A stretch of 64,000 bases of DNA from Eutreptiella sp. 'Long Island Sound 2002' (GCA_964036045.1 CAXIWF010000910.1:1-64000), one strand, 5' to 3'; numbered from the stretch's first letter, positions 1 through 10,200 are shown. Translations and numbers: made by a program. The notes: generated by a model not told the origin, from the sequence alone.

Positions 1-241
1 GGAGCGCCTTCAATGAACGCTTTATAGATGGACCAGGGAATGAATGGGGCACAAATTTTCCTCCGAGCGATAGCAGCATGCGAAGGTATGGCGAAATTGG
101 TTGAGACAAAACGTCTCCTTGCAAGACGGTAGGCACGAAAGGCTTGAGGTGTAGTTCAATGTTGTGAAGGGCTTTGAAATCCATGTCACTTTCAGCAATT
201 TCTTTGGGGCAACGCGTCTTGTCCCACTCACGTTTTCTCAT
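1..241 (-). CDS. PLE reverse transcriptase, N-terminal part (cut by window start)
   Basis: This is the first ~80 codons of the same reverse transcriptase that is complete at 36349-38619. The start codon is complementary to 239-241 and overlaps the ORF1 stop (ATGA). The rest of the gene lies outside the window to the left. The visible part has no catalytic motif, so the identification rests on identity with the complete copy. Confidence 0.88.
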   Translation of the reverse strand, partial: MRKREWDKTRCPKEIAESDMDFKALHNIELHLKPFVPTVLQGDVLSQPISPYLRMLLSLGGKFVPHSFPGPSIKRSLKAL

Positions 242-1296
242 CTTTTGCTTCTTTGACCGCGTTTCTTTGGTGTGGGTGTTCGGAAGCGGAGTTTCTTTGA
301 CTTTGGCGATTTTGCTTGCTTCTTTCCGCGGGTTTTGCGCCCGCCGTAACTCTTGGGACTTCTTCCTCGCCTTCCATTTTGTGAGCTTCCGGTGCTGCTT
401 CGTGTCGTTGAGGTACTTGAGCTCCTTTTCGTTGAGGTACTGCTTGAGGCGGAGTCTTCTCGCCTTTTCCCTCTTTTCGAACTCGAGCGTACCCCGTTTT
501 TTGATTTTGTAGCGAGCTCCGGTCGGTTGGTCACCATTTTTTGTAGTGCACGGCGAAGGGCAAGTATTTGGTCATCCATTTCGAGTTCACTTTGAAAGCC
601 TTCACGCATAATTTCCTCAAAGACGGTTTTTTGTTCCACTTGCATAAGACGGTCCGCTTCTTTCTTTTTGATGCTCTCTTCCCACTTGGTGTATTGTTTT
701 TCACCATTATCATTGATCGATCGTAAGCTTACGACAATTTGTGTGAGTGCTTTATCACGTTCTTCAACGAGATCACGGCGTGCCGTGTTGGTGTCCATTC
801 CCCATTGCGCACATTCATCAACCATGGTAATAAAATGTGCATGCACCTTGCCACGTGCCGTGCTTGCCAAATCCCGCACACGAGCATCATCATTGGCTTT
901 TTGTTTTTTGAGGAGTTCAATTTTGGTGTTGTAGAACTCTTCGTGCACCTTCTTTTGAGACTCTTCGGCAATGACTTTCATCACTTTGTTGGTACCATCG
1001 TAAAATTGGTCCTTTTTGGCCTTGAATGTGTTGTTCCGGTAGTAAAGCATCTTTCGGATTGCAAGGTCACGATTCTTGGCTTTTTCGGCGGCCATGAGGT
1101 AGGTAACAACGTCCGAACGGATCGCATGTGGCACGGCTTGGAGTTGCCACTTTGGTTTGTGGTTTTGACGCTTGAAAGACATATCGGCGCTCGGTAACAC
1201 ACGACGTTTTTGGAATTTTTTGGGATGAGCTTTGAGCTTGTCCTCGCCGGAAAATCCTGAGAAGGGGTCCTCAATCAGAAAATCAGCGGTGGTCAC
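238..1296 (-). CDS. PLE ORF1: 352-aa basic coiled-coil protein
   Basis: This is a 352-codon frame just upstream of the reverse transcriptase and overlapping its start by 4 nt. Residues ~65-255 are rich in K, E, A, Q and L with heptad-like spacing, as expected of long helices or a coiled coil. Residues ~262-352 are disordered-looking, dominated by Ser, Arg and Lys (SSSKRGKRRE, KKRGQRSKR), and probably bind nucleic acid and direct nuclear import. I see no zinc knuckle, RRM or endonuclease. Some PLEs and many LINE-like elements carry an upstream ORF1 of this style, an RNA-binding partner for the RT. That role is inferred from context only. The frame is intact and identical in the second unit, suggesting recent activity or recent copying. 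Confidence 0.75.
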   Translation of the reverse strand: MTTADFLIEDPFSGFSGEDKLKAHPKKFQKRRVLPSADMSFKRQNHKPKWQLQAVPHAIRSDVVTYLMAAEKAKNRDLAIRKMLYYRNNTFKAKKDQFYDGTNKVMKVIAEESQKKVHEEFYNTKIELLKKQKANDDARVRDLASTARGKVHAHFITMVDECAQWGMDTNTARRDLVEERDKALTQIVVSLRSINDNGEKQYTKWEESIKKKEADRLMQVEQKTVFEEIMREGFQSELEMDDQILALRRALQKMVTNRPELATKSKNGVRSSSKRGKRREDSASSSTSTKRSSSTSTTRSSTGSSQNGRRGRSPKSYGGRKTRGKKQAKSPKSKKLRFRTPTPKKRGQRSKR

Positions 1297-1350
1297 AGGC
1301 TACTTCACACACGGCTCACATGCAAGCGTCCACAAACAAAGCCAAAAAAC

Positions 1351-1394
1351 GAGACCGGTTTCGGCCCAACACTAGGCCCTCATCAGTCTGAGCG
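1351..1394 (-). ncRNA. Hammerhead-ribozyme-like core in the PLE pseudo-LTR
   Basis: On the minus strand CTGATGA (1386-1380) is followed by a 17-nt stem-II hairpin (GGGCC, 7-nt loop, GGGCC; four of five pairs possible), GAAA (1362-1359), the palindrome CCGG and the triplet GTC. Cleavage would fall after 1353. CUGAUGA and GAAA are the invariant hammerhead boxes, and a very short, self-complementary stem III is typical of PLE hammerheads that act as dimers. The weakness is stem I: only two contiguous pairs next to the core are obvious, so this copy may be slow or degenerate. Confidence 0.6.
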
Positions 1395-1605
1395 TGAGAT
1401 AACAAAGGATATTCAAAAAGACATTCTTTATCTCACATCATTGCGTGTATCACACATGCAGACATCCGTCATTTTACTGGCGTGTTCCATCTGGTGTATT
1501 ATACATCTGGTTCACTGACTTCACTGAAAATACATGTGCATAGCGCAGGAATTGCATTCACAAATATTCAAAACACATGATATTTTGGCAGTGTGCGCGA
1601 CCTGT

Positions 1606-1779
1606 TCAGGCGACGCGGCGGCGCTTACTCTGGCTGCAATTGCCATTTTCAGCTGCTGCCCTGCAATTCAACAACAGGCTGGCATCCATAGACAAACTGT
1701 CTGCAGCTGGCTGGACATTCCCCAGATCATTCAGGGTTTTTACCAGCGCTCTGTGCCAGCGCTTCCTGAGATTTGGCTG
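1606..1779 (-). pseudogene. RT C-terminal fragment of an adjoining PLE copy
   Basis: This encodes the last ~58 residues of the reverse transcriptase, including the stop, in the same frame as 36349-36522 but with no upstream RT. It is the 5'-truncated remainder of a tandem PLE copy whose 3' UTR now forms the leader and probable promoter of the intact copy. The truncation point is a GC dinucleotide run. Confidence 0.8.
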
Positions 1780-1974
1780 CGCGCGCGCGCGACCAAAAAC
1801 TCGGTAATAACCGCCCCAACCGCCAAATCTGAGTTGATATTCGGATTCAGCGACATCAAAATAGGGGGGGGGGGTACTAGTTTACCCATGTAGGTCCCCA
1901 GGGGGTCCTGCTCTAACACCACCCCAAAAGGGGTATCCCCATTCGTGGTGAGGAACGGGCAGAGCCTACCGAGT
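1780..1974. mobile_element. Truncated TIR element (right end only)
   Basis: Positions 1951-1974 are the 24-bp right terminal inverted repeat of the element that is complete downstream of the 5S gene (21602-21996). The left ~180 bp, including the left repeat, is missing because the PLE joins at the GC run 1779-1790. An inverted copy of the gtcgctga motif family lies at 1823-1875. Confidence 0.5.
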
Positions 1975-3230
1975 CGGTAATAGTCACCCATATCCTAAAA
2001 TGAGCTATTGACACAGTAAACCCCCCCTATTTCGGGGTCGCTGAGTCCAAAACGTCACTCATTTTGCGAATCCGAGACGGTGGCGTCGAGCTATGGGGGA
2101 GGGGGGTCCTAACGAGCGGTGGGGGGTCCGAAAAACCCCCCCTCCAAAATGCGTTCGCATAAGGGCGCTGTCACAAGGACGTTATGCTACGCACATCCTT
2201 CTTGGAGGCACACTTTCTGAGTGTCTATTTTTTTTCGGTATATACTCGCTCCTTACTAGGCAGCTTTGGTGCTTTCAGCGCCACTTTGTGGAGGCCAATG
2301 GGCCAATCTCCTTCCAAAACCAAAGTCCTCTCCACTGGAGTCCGGATCATAGGCTCAAGCTCAGCACCCACCATTTACTCCGCACACATCCGCACACATG
2401 TCCCTCCCCTTTGCGTAACACCCTGCCCTTCCTTCCCTGGTGGTATCGCGGCATGCGCTGCCCCGCCCCTTCCGCCCCTCCCCCCTAGGGGAGTAGGGTT
2501 TGTCCATGTCCCTTGTGCGCAGGAGACAATGGGGTGGGGTGGGGTGGGGGGGTGCATGCGCGCAGTTGAGGCCGCGGTCACATTTTGTCGGCCCATTTGT
2601 GTGTGCTTCTTGCTTACTTGGGCCCTGGTTCCCCGTTTGCAGGGTATCTTTGTCTGATTGTGCCCCATGTGCGGCGCTTAACGGCCGAATCTGTTCGTTG
2701 CTGGCCCGTTCGGACGCGGACAATGATTTGTGCCATGTGATGTTTTTTCCAATCTGTTGCATTCGGTGACGTTGCCGATCGATGTGCACAGTGATACGCT
2801 GTATGGAGAGTGTTGTCCTGGGGACAGCTTGTTTTTTGGGCTTCTAGTCAGCTTTGCTGGGAGTTTTGTTTTGTATTCTTTGCACCATGTCGTGCTGTGA
2901 GCAATGTGTTGTGTCTTGTGCGCAGTGCTGTCTATTGCAAGCTGTATCCAAAAACTTCCATGGTGCAGAACAAAGGTCTCATTGAAGCTCATGTTTTTCG
3001 CACATGGCCGCCATGGCACCTTCTTAGGAGCTAGATCTTCCTCTGAGTGTGCTGAGACCATCCCGCCCCCCTCCTGGACAAGAATCTTAGAGATTCCAAA
3101 TGTGCACATGCCTCTACAATGCCACATACCTTCGGGAAATCCTTCTGTGTAACCCGCATAGGCCTGTACGCAAAGGCTAAAAAGGATTTCAAAAATTTGC
3201 TGAACGAGGAATCTCAACAACCCTAGCTCC
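1975..3230. other. M1 5' segment: no supported gene
   Basis: GC-rich start with a forward gtcgctga-motif copy (2021-2108), polypurine/polypyrimidine runs and a G-quadruplex motif. Short open frames exist on both strands, the longest a minus frame of 180 codons at 2678-3220. They overlap one another, have unremarkable composition and match no family I recognise. Positions 2521-2720 are related to 21190-21416 upstream of the 5S gene. Confidence 0.5.
2531..2552 (+). other. G-quadruplex-forming tract
   Basis: Three GGGGT units run directly into seven G on the plus strand. Equivalent tracts lie at 21223-21249 (upstream of 5S), 22553-22574, 40909-40930, 59601-59627 and 60931-60952. Confidence 0.6.
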
Positions 3231-3869
3231 TTGAGGGAATATATGAATGGTCCAAATGCTCGATCTAGCCATAATTCAAAGGCAGGAAATACATTCTAAA
3301 CTGTAAGCCACAAATTATCATAACTATTGCAACTTTCCTCAACCTCTTTTGTCCGCAAAAATCTTGACGCAGTGATATTGCAGGTAGTAAAGACGTATCA
3401 CTATTACTATCGCAAAAAGGAATGTCGAAGTGGTCCACTTCACGGTTCAAAAAATCCTAGTTTGTTGCGTGACGATGTTACAAATTTTGTACATACCATT
3501 GTCTGTTGGAAACAGAACACTGCATGTGTCCTGTGTGCTACAAAACCGCGGCTGCCAAAGTACTGCATGATTCGATGCTCAACAACTTACCAAAATGTCA
3601 AACCCATAGCAGATGAGGTATGGGATCAAATTGTCCTAACCAATTTTGAGAAACATCCCAGATGTCCCCAATATCCTAGTGAGTTTAAAATACAATATCA
3701 CAATCTTCTACACAACCATAGATCTATCAAGGCTGCGCATCCCGATGGCTAACCCGTACGAAATGAAAAGCGCGCCAACGAATGTCCTAAGTCGTGTTTG
3801 AGAAAACGATCCTAAGTCCGAATGCAGAAAAGATCCTAATGATTCTAATTATCATAAAAGTCCTAACCA
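3231..3869. other. AT-richer segment with one unassigned 141-codon frame
   Basis: The longest frame is plus 3327-3752 (141 codons). Its end already shows the HPRCPQYP-type residues produced by the downstream ATCCTAAAT-rich repeat, so it is more likely repeat-derived than a gene. It is intact in all four module copies, but those copies are too recent for that to be informative. Confidence 0.4.
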
Positions 3870-5590
3870 GGCGAACATGTTGCGATGAGTCATTGTCAAA
3901 GATATGGAAAAATAGGTTATCCTTATCCTAGAACCTCTGTCTAACGCGTGGAAAAAACATCCTAAGTATCCTGAACATCCCCAGCCTTTGGGACAGAACG
4001 TTAGGGCTAGGAAACATCCTAACTATGCCAAGTACTGAATATTCCTCGATAACACCAACGAATATACTACATATCCTAAGCGTGGTTACAATTACGGTTG
4101 TCATGAGTTATTTGCCATCACTACACATGCAAAATGTAAAAAGAACGATATTCTAACTCCTGTTGGAGAAAATATCCTAAATATCTTCAACTGACTGAAC
4201 ATTTGTTCTCAAAAATATCCCAAATATCCCAAGTACTTTGTGTGGCTCCGGGCATGTAATTATCCTAAACCTCCTGACCTGGCAAACATGTTGCGATGGG
4301 TCATTGTCAAAGAGATGGATAAACCGGTTAGCCTTAGCCTAAAAACACTGTCTAATTTGTGCAAAAAACATCCTAAGTATCCTAAATGTCCTCAACTTTT
4401 GGGACTGAAAGTTGGGGCTTTTTTTTGCACTGAACGGCGCCTTTTGTGGCTGGCCAGGCCCACTGAAAGTTGGGGCTAGCAAACATCTTTAATGTGCTAA
4501 GTACTCCACTTTCTTCGATAACAGCAAGGAATATCTTAAATATCCTAAGAGTGGTTACAAGTACGGTTGTGATGAGGAATTTGCCATTACTATACATGAA
4601 AAATCTAAGAATAAAAATATCATAAGTGCTGACGGAGAAAATATCCTAATTATCCTAAATATCCTAAACATCCCAATGGGCAAACAACGGGATGTTGAAA
4701 ATGTTGTGAGTCCTAATTTTGCCAAGTCAGTCATCCGAATCATCGGGAAGATCGTTAAACCTCATGCAGAAAATATCCTAAGTATCCCAAATGTTCTGAC
4801 CTGGCTCGTTTCTTTTCTCAAAAACATCCTAAATATCCTAAGTACGTAATATTGTTCGGGGCATATCATCGAACATATTGTAAGTATCCGCTATTGGTGT
4901 GATGAGTAAGTAGCGATGGCTAGAAGGAAGATATCATAAGTCCTATAGGAGACAATATTCGAATTATCCTAAATATTCTGAACCATCCAATGGGCCTACA
5001 ACAGGATGCTGAAAATGTTGTGCTCAGCACGTGTCAAATACTTCCTAATCTCGCCAGACCAAACATCCTGAATATCAGCACCATTCTCTCAGATCATGCA
5101 GAAAATATCCTAAATATCCCAAATATCCTCAATTGACTGAACGTTCTTGCTCAAAAATATCCTCAATATCCCAAGTACTTCATGTAGCTTTGGGCATAAC
5201 ACCAGAAATATTCCAAAGATTCGAAGAAGGGTTACAGCTACCATTGTGATGAGTACATTGCCAAAAATATCCTAAGTCCTGATGGAGACAATATCCTCAT
5301 TATGTGGACCATCCTCAACATCGTAATGGACAAACAAACGCAGGCTGAACATGTTGTGATAAGCAATCGTCAAAAACATCCCAACCTCGCCAGAACAAAT
5401 ATTCTAAATGCAAGAAAAGATCCTAAAACATCATGCAAAAAATATCCTAAATATCCTAAATATCCCTAGCTGACTCATCTAGACTGAAACCTCCTGCTGA
5501 AAAATGTCCAAAATATCCCAAGTACTTAATATTCTTCCAGGCAAGGACCAAAAATATCCTAACTATCCTAAAAAATGGTTACCGTTAAAG
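3870..5590 (+). repeat. Decayed ~320-470-bp tandem repeat rich in ATCCTAAAT
   Basis: A block containing GTTACA, a GGTTGTGATGAG-like core, TGATGGAGAAAATATCC and AATGGGCAAACAACAGG-like words recurs with divergence. The core occurs near 4091, 4561, 4891 and 5238. Between the cores are many ATCCTAAATATCC words, which encode KYPKYPK-like peptides in one frame. The copies are too diverged to share an open frame, so this is an old repeat rather than a gene. Confidence 0.6.
4404..4477 (-). mobile_element. 42-bp retroposon with 16-bp target-site duplication
   Basis: The insert (4420-4461) reads on the minus strand as GGGCCTGGCCAGCCACAAAA, then 15 further nt, then seven A. It is flanked by perfect copies of ACTGAAAGTTGGGGCT at 4404-4419 and 4462-4477. 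The sister module has the empty site, with a single ACTGAAAGTTGGGGCT near 24426. Poly(A) next to a long target duplication is the signature of LINE-type target-primed reverse transcription. No internal gene or Pol III box fits in 35 nt, so it must be mobilised in trans. Confidence 0.88.
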
Positions 5591-5640
5591 CTAAGGTTAA
5601 CCGTAACCCTTTTTTTTAGGATAATTAGGATATTTTCCCA
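5548..5640. repeat. Long imperfect inverted repeat (about 42-bp arms, 8-nt loop)
   Basis: The left arm (5548-5588) contains ATATCCTAACTATCCTAAAA and GGTTACCGTTAA. The right arm (5597-5640) is its near reverse complement, with TTAACCGTAACC and TTTAGGATAATTAGGATATT. It ends the ATCCTAAAT repeat region and flips its strand. Copies are at 25512-25604, 43926-44018 and 63890-63982. Confidence 0.8.
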
Positions 5641-6365
5641 AAAAAATGATCGGGTGTTTGGGATATTTTAGAACGCAAAAGTAACCTACTAGGATGCATT
5701 CTTTTGGCACTCACAAACCACCTCGCCTATGGAATGAGGCCTCAAGACAACACAAACAGCCCTGAACCAGTGCACCACACATGTGTAACGGCAGCACTGA
5801 CAGCACTCAATTATACACTGATGTGATCAGAATTTCAATGATTCTCAGATGTACATTAGTGCAGTAAATTTTCCGCTTGTTTTCATGTTTTCCGTTCGCC
5901 GCCAGATGTCGCCTGTGAGCGCGCGTCGAGTCGCATTTGTCTTTCGTGATTTCCCAATCGGATTTATTTAAATTATTTCGAATGATTTCACGTTGTGTCA
6001 TTATGTGCGATGAATGCGCATTGAGATTCTATGTCTGCTCCATTTTTGTAGACCGGGTTTTCGTACTCTTCATATTCCACCATGGAGTTCAAAGGACTTA
6101 CAAGTGCTTCGCATATGTCGCTCCCCTAAGCTGGATATGGGTCTGAAGAGGGTTATGTGGGTTCGGAGATATCAGGGGCAGTGTCGGGCGTTACGACCCC
6201 TGGGGCATCAAGGCTACAGGCTTCGCAGTTACAACAAAGATCAACCACTATGCAGCGGTTACAACATGTTCCTCACATGGCACCACACAAAAGGAAGAAA
6301 CACTACACCACATCAATCCACACCACGCTAGACCACACCACACCACCTTTCACCGCACTGCCCCA
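5641..6365. other. Segment without a recognisable gene
   Basis: This is mixed-composition DNA between the hairpin and the 12-bp minisatellite. Short open frames (up to about 105 codons, e.g. plus 6014-6331) overlap each other and show no domain I recognise. I see no repeat, RNA gene or splice-supported exon here. Confidence 0.5.
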
Positions 6366-6611
6366 GGATGTGCCCCGCAATGTGGCCCACGATGTGCCCC
6401 AGAATGTGCCCCTCAATGCTCACCAGAATGTGACCCATGATGTGCCCCACCATGTGCCCCACCATGTGCCGCACGATGTGCCCGCCAAATGCCAATTGAT
6501 GTGCCCCATGATGTGCCCCACAGTGTGCCCCACTGTGAACCCCACGATGTGCCCTGGGATGTGCCCCACCATGTGCCCCACCATGTGCCGCAGGATGTGC
6601 CCCACCATGTA
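6366..6611 (+). repeat. 12-bp minisatellite (GATGTGCCCCAC-like), about 20 units
   Basis: The units are variants of gatgtgccccac / catgtgccccac. Because 12 is a multiple of 3, each frame gives a four-residue peptide repeat (for example DVPH, MCPT, or GTWW on the minus strand), which explains the 94-151-codon open frames here. Copies are at 26330-26575 and 44744-44989. Confidence 0.85.
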
Positions 6612-6622
6612 GTAAAATACTT

Positions 6623-6827
6623 GTAAAATCGGGGTAAAAATTGGGGATGTTTTTTGCCATACAAGGAGGGTGCTGGGTATACTTTGCACTGCACCACGGC
6701 CTCCTACCACCTTCAGAATGCATACCACTTCACAAATGCCTTCCTCTCTATCATTACATCACATTCCAACCCATAGTTGCTCACCCGGGATGCTCCCCTT
6801 GCTGGTCTCTCCGCTATTTACCACAAA
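6623..6827 (+). repeat. S-element, partial direct copy
   Basis: These 205 bp are repeated at 7041-7245 (offset 418) with about 90% identity by eye. The copy lies outside the satellite array. Equivalents are at 26587-26850 (interrupted by the second retroposon) and 45001-45205. Confidence 0.8.
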
Positions 6828-6963
6828 CCATACATAAAAAAAAGGCATGTTTCTGGGTAGTTCTCCATAGGCATAGTCGGCAACCCAAGGGACCCCTTCA
6901 GGATGTATCCACGGCTTCTGTGCCCCAAGCCAATGGCGTTGGTGAGGTCTCTGGGATCAGGGC

Positions 6964-7250
6964 ATGGACATCCGAACCCGGTTTGCCAAACCAAAACATT
7001 GTCCAGCCGCCGCAGCTCCATTAAGGTCCACCGCTCACTAGTAAAATCGGGGTAAAAACTGGGGATGTTTTTCGCCATACAAGGAGGGTGGTGGGTATAC
7101 TTTGCACTGCACCACGGCCTCCTACCACCTTCAGAATGCATTCCACTTCACAAATGCCTTCGTTTCTATCATTACATCACATTCCAACCCATGGTTGCTC
7201 GACCGGGATGCTACCCTTGCTGGTCTCTCCGCTGTTTACCACAAATCCCG
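6964..7250 (+). repeat. S-element bordering satellite array A on the left
   Basis: This ~285-bp sequence is the reverse complement (~75-80% by eye) of the spacer that follows each satellite block (first one 7488-7771). Shared words include CTCCATTAAGGTCCACCGCT and CTTGCTGGTCTCTC. The array is thus bounded by inverted copies of one sequence, as in fold-back or TIR elements with internal tandem repeats. Other copies are at 26987-27273 and 45342-45628. Confidence 0.75.
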
Positions 7251-10200
7251 CCCTTTCATGTCCCAACACCCCATTCAAAAACACCCACCCCTCCCCCATC
7301 CGCATCAACACGCCATACCTACACTTTCGTGCAACCCCCCAAATGTGCTTACATTCACATTTGCATCCCACCGCACCCATCCAATTCCACACAGGCCACC
7401 GTACCCCGCCCTTTCATGTCCCAACAACCCATTCAAAAAGAACCACACACCAGCATCCGCATCAACACGCCGTACCTACACTTGTGGTAATCACCAGAGA
7501 GACCAGCAAGGGGAGCATCCCGGGTGAGCAACTATGGCTTGGAATGTGATGTAATGATCGAGGGGAGGGCAGCTGTGGAGTGCACCTCATTGCAAAGATG
7601 TTAGGAGGCCGTGGTGCAGTGCATGGTACAACCAGCACCCCCTCTGTGTAGCGAAAAACATAGCCGATTTTTACCCCAATTTTACTAGCGAGCGGTGGAC
7701 CTTAATGGAGCCACCGCGGCTGGAAATGTTTTTGCCTGGCAAAGCCAGTTCAGATGTCCATGGCAGCATCGCCCTTTCATGTTCTAACGACCCATTCAAA
7801 AACACCCACCCCCCCCCCATCCGCATCAACACGCCATACCTACACTTTCCTACAACCCCCCCAATGTGCTTACATTCACATTTGCATCCCACCGCATCCA
7901 CCCAACCCGGCACAGGCCACGGTACCCCGCCATTTCATGTTCCAACACCCCATTCAAAAACACCCACCCCTCCCCCATCCGCCTCAACGCGGCATACCTA
8001 CACTTTCGTGCAACCCCCGAAATGTGCTCACATTCACATTTGCATCCCACCGCATCCACCCAACCCCACACAGGCCACCGTACCCCGCCCTTTCATGTCC
8101 CAACACCCCATTCAAAAACACCCACCCCTCCTCCATCCGCATCAACACGCCATACCTACACTTTCGTGCGACCCCCCGTATGTGCTCACATTCACATTTG
8201 CATCCCACTGCACCCACCCAACCCCACACAGGCCACCGTACCTCGCCCTTTCGTGTTCCAACACCCCATTCAAAAACACCCACCCCTCCCCCATCCGCAT
8301 CAACACGCCATACCTGCACTTTCTTGCAACCCTCCCAATGTGCTCACATTCACATTTGCATCCCAGCGCATCCACCCAACCCGGCACAGGCCACGGTACC
8401 CCGCCATTTCATGTTCCAACACCCCATTCAAAAACACCCACCCCTCCCCCATCCGCCTCAACACGGCATACCTACACTTTCGTGCAACCCCCCAAATGTG
8501 CTCACATTCACATTTACATCCCACCGCACCCATCCAATTCCACACAGGCCACCGTACCCCGCCCTTTCATGTCCCAACAACCCATTCAAAAAGAACCACA
8601 CACCAGCATCCGCATCAACACGCCGTACCTACACTTGTGGTAATCACCAGAGAGACCAGCAAGGGGAGCATCCCGGGTGAGCAACTATGGCTTGGAATGT
8701 GATGTAATGATAGAGGGGAGGGCAGCTGTGGAGTGCACCTCATTGCAAAGATGTTAGGAGGCCGTGGTGCAGTGCATGGTACAACCAGCACCCCCTCTGT
8801 GTAGCGAAAAACATAGCCGATTTTTACCCCAATTTTACTAGCGAGCGGTGGACCTTAATGGAGCCACCGCGGCTGGAAATGTTTTTGCCTGGCAAAGCCA
8901 GTTCAGATGTCCATGGCAGCATCGCCCTTTCATGTTCCAACGACCCATTCAAAAACACCCACCCCTCCCCCATCCGCATCAACACGCCATACCTACACTT
9001 TCCTACAACCCCTCCAATGTGCTTACATTCACATTTGCATCCCACCGCATCCACCCAACCCGGCACAGGCCACGGTACCCCGCCATTTCATGTTCCAACA
9101 CCCCATTCAAAAACACCCACCCCTCCCCCATCCGCCTCAACGCGGCATACCTACACTTTCGTGCAACCCCCCAAATGTGCTCACATTCACATTTGCATCC
9201 CACCGCATCCACCCAACCCGGCACAGGCCACCGTACCCCGCCCTTTCATGTCCCAACACCCCATTCAAAAACACCCACCCCTCCTTCATCCGCATCAACA
9301 CGCCATACCTACACTTTCGTGCGACCCCCCGTATGTGCTCGCATTCACATTTGCATCCCACTGCACCCACCCAACCCCACACAGGCCACCGTACCTCGCC
9401 CTTTCATGTCCCAACACCCCATTCAAAAACACCCACCCCTCCCCCATCCGCATCAACACGCCATACCTACACTTTCCTACAACCCCCCCAATGTGCTCAC
9501 ATTCACATTTGCATCCCACCGCATCCACCCAACCCGGCACAGGCCACGGTACCCCGCCATTTCATGTTCCAACACCCCATTCAAAAACACCCACCCCTCC
9601 CCCATCCGCCTCAACACGGCATACCTACACCTTCGTGCAACCCCCCAAATGTGCTCACATTCACATTTGCATCCCACCGCATCCACCCAACCCCACACAG
9701 GCCACCGTACCCCGCCCTTTCATGTCCCAACACCCCATTCAAAAACACCCACCCCTCCCCCATCCGCCTCAACACGGCATACCTACACTTTCGTGCAACC
9801 CCCCAAATGTGCTCACATTCACATTTGCATCCCACTGCACCCACCCAACCCCACACAGGCCACCGTACCTCGCCCTTTCGTGTTCCAACACCCCATTCAA
9901 AAACACCCACCCCTCCCCCATCCGCATCAACACGCCATACCTGCACTTTCTTGCAACCCTCCCAATGTGCTCACATTCACATTTGCATCCCAGCGCATCC
10001 ACCCAACCCGGCACAGGCCACGGTACCCCGCCATTTCATGTTCCAACACCCCATTCAAAAACACCCACCCCTCCCCCATCCGCCTCAACACGGCATACCT
10101 ACACTTTCGTGCAACCCCCCAAATGTGCTCACATTCACATTTACATCCCACCGCACCCATCCAATTCCACACAGGCCACCGTACCCCGCCCTTTCATGTC

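Larger units (their letters stand above)
1207..1779 (-). repeat. PLE pseudo-LTR, 573 bp (right copy, first unit)
   Basis: This segment is repeated directly at 35950-36522 and 39585-40157. In minus-strand order it holds the last ~58 codons of RT, a ~309-bp 3' UTR, then the first ~30 codons of ORF1. Such pseudo-LTRs, made by partial tandem copies in which the 3' end of one copy serves as leader of the next, are typical of Penelope-like elements. The only difference I noticed between copies is position 1743/36486 (C/T), synonymous in RT. It ends in a (GC)6 run that joins module M1. Confidence 0.85.
1780..7250. repeat. Module M1 (first of two near-identical copies per unit)
   Basis: This matches 21802-27273 at offset +20,022, shifting to +19,964 and then +20,023 because each copy carries its own small retroposon. 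Substitutions I saw are 2142/22164, 3187/23209, 5610/25574 (a T-run boundary) and 6248/26212, only about four in 5.5 kb. M1 is joined to a PLE on its left, whereas M2 is preceded by the 5S gene. The contents are described in separate entries. I find no convincing gene inside. Confidence 0.92.

Noticed and set aside
2678-3220. 180-codon minus-strand frame in module M1 (and copies)
   Set aside because: It overlaps several similar-length frames, has no recognisable domain, and its presence in all module copies only reflects their recent duplication.
3870-5640. ATCCTAAAT / ATTTAGGAT words as telomeric repeat
   Set aside because: They are irregular, interspersed in longer diverged repeats and do not match a plain TTAGGG- or TTTAGGG-type tandem array.
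6157-6612. 151-codon plus frame and 94-131-codon minus frames
   Set aside because: They come from the 12-bp minisatellite, whose period is a multiple of three and keeps every frame open.
7850-8071. Recurring 73-111-codon minus-strand frames, one per satellite monomer
   Set aside because: They repeat every 158 bp with the same peptide and are bounded by satellite-encoded stops. They are a shadow of the repeat, not a gene family.
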